Positions 41,310 to 51,235 of a stretch of DNA of 64,000 nucleotides are shown piece after piece. Where the stretch lies: the NCBI RefSeq assembly GCF_902459465.1, contig NC_047065.1:22643828-22707827 (forward strand). The letters are read 5' to 3'. A program made the position numbers and the translations under genes. This stretch comes from Asterias rubens. Taxonomy: Eukaryota; Echinodermata; Asteroidea; Forcipulatida; Asteriidae. The stretch's first letter is position 1. Every line of letters begins with the position of its first letter. Under the pieces are notes generated by a model. The model did no database searches, had not been told where the DNA came from, and saw only the letters and a program-made list of their open reading frames with translations.

Positions 41310-44300
41310 ATGGGTAAGTAGAACAGCTATTACGAGCTGATGAAGGTTGTCAGTTCAAAAGTTATTATCGTATTAGAAGCTGATGAAATTGTAGTGAGGG
41401 AATCTAAAGGACGTTTATACTAAATCATGACATAAAATCTAGTTTACACCCAATGGCTTTGGAGTATTTAGGTCCGTTTAGTGTGGGGGTAATATGGAAG
41501 CCTTTTTGCAGTTTGCTACCATACAAGGGTTCCTTGCTCTGTGTTACTATACCCGCCAACATTCTCCGCTGTTTCAATGAAGACTTTATACAGCGTGCCC
41601 AGAGAGCATTCCCTTTTCATTGAACGATATAAACATTGGCAAATTACTGGACTTATTATTTGCATTAAGGACATATATAACGATAATGCTCATTTATCTA
41701 TAACTATGTAAAATTTCATCACCACTTGGTAACTTGGGCCATGTGTTTGAAAACAAATTACAAACACTTTTACAGAAGTGTTGAAAAATGGATGCATCCT
41801 AACAATCTGAATTATTGCTTCATTTGCCAACTGGGGCTAAAGATGCTGACTGGGGAAAAAGGGGCTATCGACCACCCCCCCTTCCCCTACCCCCACCCCC
41901 CTCTCCTCAACACCCCCATCTACCTTTTCGCAAATACCGGGGCGCGCGCGTAAAGCTTGGAATTAGGTGCATTGTGGTCTAGCTGGTATCCAAATTTGAT
42001 CCATATCTATCCCACAATGCACCTCATTCAATAGTCTGCGCTTGCGCATTGGTATTTGCGATAAGGTCTATGGTCACTACAGAGGCTGTTGTGGTGAAAA
42101 TACCTGACTTGGTTCTTAACGGAGGCAACGAAGGCGATTTCATCCATTCAATTCAATTAAATTCAATTCAATTTTTATTGGTCCTACCATGGAGGAAATT
42201 AATTTTGAATACATGCAATACAGACAAAATTATTAAAGCACAATCATAAATAAACTACTGGAAATACATACTATTAATTAATCAGAAAACTACATAATAA
42301 ACCACAACGGAATCATACTGAAAACAACATGGTCATTGCATTGGTGCCCTTGAAATGCTCCAGTAGAACCTTTGCCTTAAATGGTGCCCTTTAGTAATAT
42401 CGAACTTCTGAGAAAGCATCAATCTTCTTCTGACAAAAGAAGCAGCAGGGTGCAAACTTTACATGTTTTTGTAAACAAATTGTCTTTGATTTACAGAAAT
42501 GAAAGTGGTTTTGCTCCTTCTTGGGTTAGCAGTCTGCGTGTCAGCCGTGGATGCCAAGAGACGCAGTCCACGGGATTTGTCAGTGGAGTGGTTGTGGGCG
42601 AAAGATGGCACTGCCCCAGAACAGGAAAATGAGGTAGGTGTACAGCCTAGAGCATGTTCGGGTGTGGCGACTAGACTTTACCAGAAACTGGCCTTCAGAA
42701 TCGATGTTTCACTTTTCACTTTTGTGGATTCTGTCTGATTTTGATTTGCCTTTTGTTCGACTGATTTTAGGAGTGAATGTTTTTCCGTTCAGTTAATTTC
42801 AAAGGGATTAGGTTAATTCGTGAATAAATGTTTCTAAATTAATTCTATTTTGATTTGCGGTTGAATCAAAGACAAATTAACTAGAGCGGGTTTTGAACCA
42901 ACGACCTCCGGAATAACGTGTTGGTGCTCTTCCAACTGAGCCGTGTGTAGCCCTGGGTTTGTGGTCTTTCTATTTTGTCAATATTTTTGTTTGGGGTGCC
43001 AGTCGGAAGCCATACAACCGTTAACTGTTGTGTCGCCAGGGATCACAAATTTACCTAGTCAGTTTCCCTTGTGGATTATGTTTGAATTATATGTTGAATG
43101 GAAAATTTACTCTCACTCAATCGGTCGCCCACAGGCGCGGCTGGCTGAATGAAAATTGTTATGAATTGCGATTCGCCATTATTTGGTCAATTCCCGTTTG
43201 AGAGTTGATTCAATTCCAACTATTCATGAAATAAAAGAAAAGAAAAGACACCGCATCACAACAATTATTCTAATCTTTTGTTGGGGTGTATGATTTTGTT
43301 TTCAGGTGACGGAAAAAGAATTGTTGAGAAATAGGACACCTAAAGCAAGTGAGTAATTTAACGGACTTTGATATTGACGTCTTGTTACTGAATCAATTTC
43401 CTTTCTTCATCTAAACAAACAAACAAACAAACAAACAAACAAACAAACAAACAAACAAACAAACAAACAAACAAACAAACAAACAAACAAACAAACAAAC
43501 AAACAAACAAACAAACAAACAAACAAACAAACAAACAGTTCAATGATTGTCCGTGTATTTATTCGAATTTCTTGGTCTAGCTTGCTCAATTCACGGCATC
43601 TGGTACAATCAGCTTGGATCCGAAGTCATCATCAACGCAACCACTCAGACCGGGGTTCTGATTGGGGAATTTCGCACAGGTGTCGAATCGAAAGAGGGCG
43701 CTGCCGGTAAGTGTTTTCAAGTCAATTCAATAATTGGTTGTTATAATCTATCGTCTCTATAGCAGCAGAAAATATAAATTGTTTCTTTTTAGACAACTCA
43801 GAAGCTCACTGTAAATAAAACGTATACAATAAACAAAAACTTATCGTGTTTGTGCACAGTAACTTATCGTGTAAGTACACTTTAAAGGCAGTGGGCACTA
43901 TTGGTAGTTACGCAAAATAATTATTAGCATAAAACCACACTTGGTAACGATTAATGGGGAGAGAGGTTGATAGTATAAAACATTGTGAGAAACGGCTCCT
44001 TCTGAAGTGACGTAGTTTTCGAGAAAGAAGTAATTTTCCACGAATTTGATTCCGAGACCTCAAGTTTAGAATTTGAGGTCTCGAAGGCAAGCATCTGAAA
44101 GCACACAACTTCGTGTGACAAGGGTGTTTTTACTTTCATAGTTATCTCGCAACTCCGATGACCAATCGAGCTCAAATTTTCACAGGTTTGTTTTTTAATG
44201 CATATGTTGAGATACACCAAGTGAGAAGACTGGATTTTGACAATTACCAATAGTGTCCATTGTCTTTAAAGGCAGTGGGCACTATTGGTAGTTACGCAAA

Positions 44301-45608
44301 ATAGTTATTAGCATAAAACCTTACTTGGTAACGAGTAATGGGGGAGCTGTTGATAGTATAAAACATTGTGAGAAACGGCTCCCTCTGAAATAATGTAGTT
44401 TTCGAGAAAGAAGTAATTTCAAAGCAGGATTTGAAACTTTGCGTGGTCTAAATATAAAATACGAAATGTAAAGGTTGGTGGTAACACCATTTAATGACTT
44501 TCTCTATAATGAGTTGGGGTGGTTCTGAAAATATCCGTTGGTTTCAATTTAGTTAGTTAGTTAGTAAAACTGTCAACTAAAATATTTGAATTTGATTTCG
44601 AGACCTCAGAACTAGATTTTGAAGGGTATTGTTGTCTTCCATTATTATCTCGCAACTTCGACGACCAATTGAGTTTAAATTTTCACAGATTGTTATTTGG
44701 TTCTGGTCTTTGACAATTATCAAAGATATCCAGTGTCTTTAAAGTTCAAACTTCCCTTGTATGTATCACAATAAGTTGTTGTACGTTTACACGATAAGTC
44801 AAAACGTACACGAATAGGACTTCTAGAATTATCGTGTGCGTACATTTATGCATCGTTTACGAACACGATAAGTTGGTTGATATAAAGTTATTACTACAAG
44901 GCTACTGATGACGTTATCTACCCGTATGAGTGCATGCAGTTGGCTGTCTGTAATTTGCATGAACATTTGTTTACCTGTGTGATTAAACCCATTGATGTAG
45001 ACAAACTGTACAACACCAACCAGATCCCCAAATATAATTATGATAACTATTATTTTTTGGGTTATACCATACAAGGCGTGTCTTCCTCTAAGCTCGTTGG
45101 ACACACCTCTATAAGCGCTGAGCATGATACCTTTGGCATGACCGTCATGTGGCAGAATGGTCGCTCAGTCACCAGCTGGACCGGACAGTGTCATATCTGC
45201 AACGGCGAAGAGACCCTAATGACCACGTGGATAATGACGTCAAAGGTGGAGACGTGCGAAGAGAACTGGAAGGCAAACAGGTAATAGTGGGTGCGTTCGT
45301 TTAGCTTCCCTGGGTCGACTTTTCGAACAGTATACTCTGCTCGTCTTCAGGAGAAACTCAGGAGAGTTTTAGTTTTGGTCTGGTAGATATACTTCATAGC
45401 GTGTGCAGTGGTCATGACTTTATTAACAAAGCCACCACCAACTAGATTTTACAAGTAATTTTTGTTTCTTATCCACCCTTTCAGAATTGGGCAAGACATC
45501 TTTAAAAGGTACGAGGTTCGAGACGGTCCCCGCCGGCAAGAGGACACCCACACCCCGAGAGACGTCACTCGTCAAAACGAGCAAGACGAAGAACAAAAAG
45601 ATGTTTAA
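41310..45608 (+). CDS. Secreted avidin-family biotin-binding protein, 212 aa
   Basis: Coding exons: 41310-41313 (ATGG mini-exon), 42497-42633, 43306-43348, 43581-43706, 45076-45280 and 45485-45608 (TAA), all GT-AG and in phase. Translation could equally start at the in-frame ATG at 42499; either gives a signal peptide (hydrophobic core VVLLLLGLAVCVSA). A charged linker (about residues 22-61, with KRR) precedes one avidin barrel. Avidin hallmarks are CSIHGIWYNQLGSEV (strand 1, with Asn and Ser that contact biotin in avidin), WTGQCHIC, TTWIMTSK and NWKANRIGQDIFKR. The cysteine before SIHG and the one in GQC match the chicken avidin disulphide pair; two more (HIC, VETC) could pair with each other. 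The biotin-contact Tyr of strand 3 is Phe here (GEF), and the last contact position is Asp, as in streptavidin. Predicted role: extracellular biotin capture. A paralog follows at 51236. Confidence 0.88.
41955..42068. mobile_element. Partial fold-back family L
   Basis: GGTGCATTGTGGTCTAGCTG faces CCCACAATGCACCTCATTCA, followed by TGGTATTTGCGATAAGGTC, as in 16991-17172. It is in intron 1 of the first avidin gene. Confidence 0.6.
42882..43060 (-). mobile_element. SINE family S2, minus orientation
   Basis: Read on the minus strand, GCTCAGTTGGAAGAGCACC resembles a tRNA A box and GGTCGTTGGTTCAAAACCC a B box, so this is a tRNA-derived head. The tail (GGTGCCAGTCGGAAGCCATA, CCAGGGATCACAAATT on plus) matches 34885-35020. 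It lies in intron 2 of the first avidin gene. Confidence 0.7.
43413..43537 (+). repeat. (AAAC)n microsatellite, about 31 units
   Basis: Uninterrupted AAAC tetramers. The array ends 43 bp before the splice acceptor of the first avidin-barrel exon (43581). The long open frame on the other strand is the repeat read as Phe-Val-Cys-Leu and is not a gene. Confidence 0.98.
43881..44270. mobile_element. Fold-back MITE family A, complete copy, reverse orientation
   Basis: TTTAAAGGCAGTGGGCACTA at the left and AGTGTCCATTGTCTTTAAAG at the right. The central hairpin CGAGACCTCAAG / TTTGAGGTCTCG is present. Confidence 0.9.
44264..44743. mobile_element. Fold-back MITE family A with internal foreign segment
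   Basis: Shares the TTTAAAGG junction with its left neighbour. Family sequence runs to about 44425, is interrupted by about 160 bp of unrelated DNA (including TTAGTTAGTTAG), resumes at GATTTCGAGACCTCAGAAC and ends AGTGTCTTTAAAG. Confidence 0.75.
45289..45345 (+). mobile_element. Chimeric fragment of families F and G
   Basis: GGGTGCGTTCGTTTAGCTTC and CCTGGGTCGAC (family F left arm) pass without a gap into TTTTCGAACAGTATACTCTG and TCTTCAGGAGAA (family G loop). The shared TCGAC may be the point of recombination or insertion. Located in the last intron of the first avidin gene. Confidence 0.65.
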
Positions 45609-45629
45609 GTTACTTGTATTGTAGACATG

Positions 45630-45840
45630 TTAGATGGTCTGTCGCGATGATAGTAAAGTCGTGCAGGTGGCGTTATGATTTCGGTTTCCGCGATCGAATA
45701 CTGATACCCTCGTATCGCGAGATCACTGCCTCTCGTGCGAAGCTGCTGGTTGCTGACTTCTACTCCCCTAAGCCAGTGTCGCGGGAATTGCGGAACGCTA
45801 TCACCGCGACAGACATTTAACGACTTGTCCACAAGTCTAC
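45630..45840 (+). repeat. Dispersed repeat family N, second copy
   Basis: ATGGTCTGTCGCGATGATAG, CGAAGCTGCTGGTTGC and CACCGCGACAGACATTTAA match 12314-12560. It starts about 20 bp after the stop of the first avidin gene, so it may be part of its 3' UTR. Confidence 0.6.
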
Positions 45841-47597
45841 TCGTAATGATGTGCTGATCGGATCAAAGACTACAGAACATTTTTTTTAAGAAAAGGAAAT
45901 CGATGAAAACAGCTGTAAAACCCAAAATGGCACAACCATGATTTATATAGGACAATGACGTCAGTTGAATTGGCTCAAGTTATTTTTGGTTGTTTATTTC
46001 ATACTACAATACCGATACACTGTATACATATTCATGTCTTCGTCCTTCGGATGGGACGTTAAGCCGTTGGTTCTGTTTGCTCTGTTTGTGTTCTAAGGCA
46101 CGTAGAACAACCCAGTGCACTTTATCGAAAAGATAAGGGGCTCGCCCCAGTATTCCTGGTTTGATTGGGAAAATAGAATTGTGCCACAGCACCTTGTAAA
46201 CCATGATGCTACGTAAAAGGAGTATGTCTCTTAATTCAAAAACGTATAGTCCCCCCATACCTTGCAGGAAAAAACTGTTAAAGCGCCTTGAGTATCACCG
46301 AGTGACGGATTTGCACGCTAGAAGCCACTATTATTAAGTGTGCATGATTGCGTACAGCTCAGTTCAAAATTTACAGTTTAAATGACAATGCAAACATGTT
46401 CGTAGTCATTCAAAATGTTTATTGAAAGTATTAGTTTGTGAACGAAAATGAATGTAATAAAACGAAACTCAAACTTAATTGGGATATTCTGCCCCAAGTT
46501 ATTCTAACTAAATAAGCGTCTTGTACATGACAGTGATCGACGAGGCTCCCGGTGGAAATTTAGGCAACTTACAGAAAGCTTGGGAAACCAATAGCATTGC
46601 ATTGCACCCATCCACTTGCAGCACCCCCCCCCCTTCAACCTCTTGCATCCAATGAGCCCGAATAAACGAGAAATTATGGTTTTATCTGTTCCCCTTTTGG
46701 TGCATTCGTCATTATTTTAAGCAACCAGAAACTAAAGTCTAAACTCAACTAAAGTAAGTGATATATTCAGGATGTGTTGCACATTTTGCAGGCGGTATCT
46801 CATTGGTTAAGTATAATTTATAAAGCCATCTCCCTCGGATTAACTCTCTCACTGCCCTCCTTATATCATTAAAGAAAGAAGGTTTGCTTTAAACAATTCG
46901 AATGGTAGGGCCAGAAAGGAATCTACGATGGATTATACCCTTCAACCCACCCCCCACCCCTCCCCGAGAGAGTGCCACTGTGTTTCACTGTTGTTGTTTG
47001 CATTTTTATGCATAACTTTACTAATAATAATCTTTTTTTGAATAGGCTTCCGTGTAATCCAATATCATACCTTCAAACTGCCAAAGTTGAATGGCCATGC
47101 TAACCCGTTGGTCATGTGTACAAAGCTATAGAGAAAATGGCTGTATTGGACCATGGTTGGACTTTTTGGTGGTGTGTTTTAAAATGAAATTATTTCAATG
47201 CTATTTTTAGCAAACCTTTAGAGTGTCCGTGGCTGTTCATAAAAAAAATCAATAAAAGTGAAAAAGAGGTTAAATCCGAGATTATTAGCAAATATGTATA
47301 CTTATATATATAATAAATAGGGTAGATGGCCTTAGCTTTCGATCCAAACCGGACCTTCTTCAGAGGCATACAACAAGTACAAACAAATACATATCCATTT
47401 ATAGAAAAAGAGAGGGGGAAAGGAATTATGGGAAGGATCCAGAAAGAAGCGGGAAAATAACAGCCAATCAAAGTTTCTATTTCAGAAACAATATTGGTGG
47501 CTATGAACCAATAGGAGTAAAGTGGCGAGGACAAAGGATGTTTAGTATGAAAGGATGGATTACTGGACCATATTTCACCATGTAGAACACAACGGCC

Positions 47598-48617
47598 TCA
47601 GGTTATACCGTCTTGCCTTCTACAAAGGAACCTCAACAATCTCATTTCTGTTAAAACTGTAAACCAGAAGTCAAAGGCAAGCCGATCCAGCACACTTCCA
47701 TCGATTGCCCTTTTAAACGCCAGATCACTTGTTAGGAGGACTGATGAATTGTCAACGATCCTGAATATTAATAAAATAGACATTGCAGCAGTTTCCGAAA
47801 CTTGGTTTCCAGCTAACATTGACACTAGCCATTTGATTTTGACATCCCTGGCTTTAACTTGTATAGCAGACCAAGGAAACACAAGAGAGGAGGGGGTGTT
47901 GCCCTCTATGTACGGGAGAGTATACAAACAATAAATCTGCAGATCATTAACGTACCGGATGAACTTGAAGTCCAATGGATTTGGGCGCGACCCCCACGTC
48001 TACCAAGAACAGTTTCTGGGCTTTTAGTTGCCGTACTCTATCACCCACCATCATCACCGTACGAAGACTTACTTATTGAACACCTTGTTACAACACTGGA
48101 CACGCTTCAAATAAAATACCCATCGTCTGGTATAGCCATCCTTGGTGACTTTAACAATCTCGACACTGATACCATCAGTCGGTTTACTGGTTTGGTCCAG
48201 GTTGTTTATAACAGTGATAAGCCGTGGATGACTCCTGAGATTAAAACTCTTATTGTTAAACGACAAAGGGCTTTTAACTGTGGTAAATTAAATCTTTGGA
48301 AAATACTTCGTAATAAGATCATTAGACTTATCAAGTTAGCCAGGTCTTCATTTTTCAGCTCTAATGTTTCAAAGCTTAGAGTTAGTAACCCTAGGCAGTT
48401 TTAGCACAAACAAATAAAGAAAATGCGTTGTGTTCTTGATAAACCAAATAATTCTGCTGTGTTGATAGCCACCGATTTTAGTAAGGCATTTGATAGAGTT
48501 GTCCACAATATAGTTATTAATAAATTTATTAACCTTGGGGTCAGAACTTCCTTAATTCCTTGGCTATGTGGATTTTTATCAGATCGTCTTCAAAAAATAT
48601 ACTTACAGTCAGAGTAA
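47598..48617 (+). pseudogene. Decayed non-LTR retrotransposon (LINE) with endonuclease and reverse transcriptase remnants
   Basis: Plus-strand frames give LLNARSLVRRTDELSTIL and DIAAVSETWFP (start of an apurinic-type endonuclease), then after a frameshift near 47870 GGGVALYVRESIQT, VAVLYHPPSSPYED and SGIAILGDFNNLDTD (endonuclease core). Next comes KPWMTPEIK from the spacer, a stop near 48402, and finally reverse transcriptase sequence LIATDFSKAFDRVVHN (the motif with its catalytic-domain Asp) and LIPWLCGFLSDRLQ. Order and motifs fit CR1/L2/jockey-type LINEs. It is truncated, frameshifted and internally deleted, so not autonomous. The open frame on the opposite strand at 47598-47975 is a shadow. 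Confidence 0.88.
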
Positions 48618-48753
48618 ACAGAATTCGCAATTTTTTTTAAAAGAAAAACAACAAGAGGATAAAAATAGAGTGAACTGTTGATTATTTTTTGTTTACATAT
48701 TTTTATAACCACCAATAGACAATGCATTATGGGCCTTGGCATGTTACTTATTC

Positions 48754-49163
48754 CTTAAAGACACTGGACACTATTGGTAATTGTCAAAGACCAGTATCCT
48801 CACTTGGTGTATCTCAACATATGCATAAAATAACAAACCTGTAAAAAGTTGAGCTCAATCTGTCATCGAAGTTGCGAGATAATAATGGGAAAAAAACACC
48901 CTTGTCGCACCATGGTCACACGAAGTTGTGTGCTTTCAGATGCTTGATTTCGAGACCTCAAATTCCAAATCTGCGGTCTCGAAATCAAATTCGTGGAAAA
49001 TTACTTCTTTCTCGAAAACTACTCCACTTCAGAGGGAGCCGTTTCTCACGTACTACATAGTACAGTTTTATACTACCAGCCTCTCCCCATTACTCGTTAC
49101 CAAGACATGTTTTATGCTAATAATTAGTTTGAGTAATTACCAATAGTGTCCACTGCCTTTAAA
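48754..49163. mobile_element. Fold-back MITE family A, complete copy
   Basis: TTAAAGACACTGGACACTAT at the left and AGTGTCCACTGCCTTTAAAG at the right, with a GTACTACATAGTAC insertion not seen in other copies. Its right part is included in the 760-bp triplication that follows. Confidence 0.9.
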
Positions 49164-51210
49164 GCAACACCATAATAATTAAACTATTGCTTAAAATGTT
49201 AGGCTTGACGGAGATCAACATTTAGAGAATCAGCATTTCTGGTATTGAACCCATGTTTGTCAATAAACATCTCACTATCATTACAACAACATATTTTTGC
49301 ATGGGGCTAAACAATTAACACATTTTTACATATATTGCAGGCTAGAAAGTAGACCATTTATAATCGGGCATTTGTACACGGTCAGTCAATCAAAGTCATG
49401 TTAATGTTTTTCGTTTTGAACCCGGATCTTTCACAATAATAATCTCGGAAAACAAAATGAAACTAAAAGTGTTCAAAAGTGCACCTTTACCCGGAAAACC
49501 TGAATCAACCAAAACAACCCGATAAATCACCACACACAAAAATCGGCTGTGTTGAACCCGGAAAAACAAAAATGAACATTAAATTCACCCAACACCAACC
49601 ACTCCAAGCCCCACCAAACACTATCAGTCACTCTACCATCAACCCTTTTCACAATAACAAGTGCCTACATACATTAGTCTGAAGTTGTGTGCTTTCAGAT
49701 GCTTGATTTCGAGACCTCAAATTCCAAATCTGCGGTCTCGAAATCAAATTCGTGGAAATTAATTACTTCTTTCTCGAAAACTACTCCACTTCAGAGGGAG
49801 CCGTTTCTCACGTACTACATAGTACAGTTTTATACTACCAGCCTCTCCCCATTACTCGTTACCAAGACATGTTTTATGCTAATAATTAGTTTGAGTAATT
49901 ACCAATAGTGTCCACTGCCTTTAAAGCAACACCATAATAATTAAACTATTGCTTAAAATGTTAGGCTTGACGGAGATCAACATTTAGAGAATCAGCATTT
50001 CTGGTATTGAACCCATGTTTGCCAAAAAACATCTCACTATCATTACAACAAAATATTTTTGCATGGGGCTAAACAATTAACACATTTTTACATATATTGC
50101 AGGCTAGAAAGTAGACCATTTATAATCGGGCATTTGTACACGGTCAGTCAATCAAAGTCATGCTAATGTTTTTCGTTTTGAACCCGGATCTTTCACAATA
50201 ATAATCTCGGAAAACAAAATGAAACTAAAAGTGTTCAAAAGTGCACCTTTACCCGGAAAACCTGAATCAACCAAAACAACCCGATAAATCACCACACACA
50301 AAAATCGGCTGTGTTGAACCCGGAAAAACAAAAATGAACATTAAATTCACCCAACACCAACCACTCCAAGCCCCACCAAACACTATCAGTCACTCTACCA
50401 TCAACCCTTTTCACAATAACAAGTGCCTACATACATTAGTCTGAAGTTGTGTGCTTTCAGATGCTTGATTTCGAGACCTCAAATTCCAAATCTGCGGTCT
50501 CGAAATCAAATTCGTGGAAATTAATTACTTCTTTCTCGAAAACTACTCCACTTCAGAGGGAGCCGTTTCTCACGTACTACATAGTACAGTTTTATACTAC
50601 CAGCCTCTCCCCATTACTCGTTACCAAGACATGTTTTATGCTAATAATTAGTTTGAGTAATTACCAATAGTGTCCACTGCCTTTAAAGCAACACCATAAT
50701 AATTAAACTATTGCTTAAAATGTTAGGCTTGACGGAGATCAACATTTAGAGAATCAGCATTTCTGGTATTGAACCCATGTTTGTCAATAAACATCTCACT
50801 ATCATTACAACAAAATATTTTTGCATGGGGCTAAACAATTAACACATTTTTACATATATTGCAGGCTAGAAAGTAGACCATTTATAATCGGGCATTTGTA
50901 CACGGTCAGTCAATCAAAGTCATGTTAATGTTTTTCGTTTTGAACCCGGATCTTTCACAATAATAATCTCGGAAAACAAAACGAAACTAAAAGTGTTCAA
51001 AAGTGCACCTTTACCCGGAAAACCTGAATTCAATTCAACCAAAACAACCCGACAAATCAACACACACAAAAATCGGCTGTGTTGAACCCGGAAAAACAAA
51101 AATGAACATTAAATTCACCCTACACCAACCACTCCAAGCCCCACCAAACACTATCAGTCACTCTACCATCAACCCTTTTCACAATAACAAGTGCCTACAT
51201 ACATTAGTCT
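48922..51210 (+). repeat. Tandem triplication of about 762 bp upstream of the second avidin gene
   Basis: Units are about 48922-49680, 49681-50442 and 50443-51210. Each starts GAAGTTGTGTGCTTTCAGAT (middle of a family A MITE) and ends GCCTACATACATTAGTCT. Copies differ by few substitutions (for example GTCAATAAACATC versus GCCAAAAAACATC) and short indels, so they are recent but not identical. The third unit ends 25 bp before the ATG of the second avidin gene. Open frames repeated in each unit are MITE or repeat translations. Confidence 0.95.
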
Positions 51211-51235
51211 GACGATAACGCATTAAGAATTCGTC

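Larger units (their letters stand above)
43840..44885. mobile_element. Host repeat with ACACGATAAGT inverted ends, carrying nested family A MITEs
   Basis: AACTTATCGTGT occurs at 43841 and 43861, and its complement ACACGATAAGT at about 44779 and 44864, with further copies near 44830. Between these blocks lie two family A MITEs (43881-44270 and 44264-44743). The simplest reading is an older fold-back element into which two MITEs inserted. It fills most of the intron before exon 5 of the first avidin gene. Confidence 0.6.
45609..48753. other. Intergenic region after the first avidin gene
   Basis: Contains repeat family N (45630-45840) and a LINE fragment (47598-48617). A candidate AATAAA for the first avidin gene is at about 46456, some 850 nt past the stop, which is far. 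46463-47590 shows no supported exon; a C run lies near 46624. Confidence 0.5.

Noticed and set aside
43413-43537. CRISPR-like regular repeat
   Set aside because: The units are contiguous tetramers without spacers, in a eukaryotic intron.
43407-43589. Minus-strand open frame coding for FVCL repeats
   Set aside because: It is the (AAAC)n microsatellite read in one frame; no splice sites or non-repeat coding sequence.
47598-47975. A 125-codon minus-strand frame
   Set aside because: It is the reverse strand of LINE endonuclease sequence, whose plus-strand frames carry recognisable motifs.
49687-51212. Two recurring open frames of about 70 codons in each 762-bp unit
   Set aside because: One is the translated right half of a family A MITE, also seen at 34191 and 14023; the other recurs only with the unit. 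Neither has homology to a known protein that I recognise.
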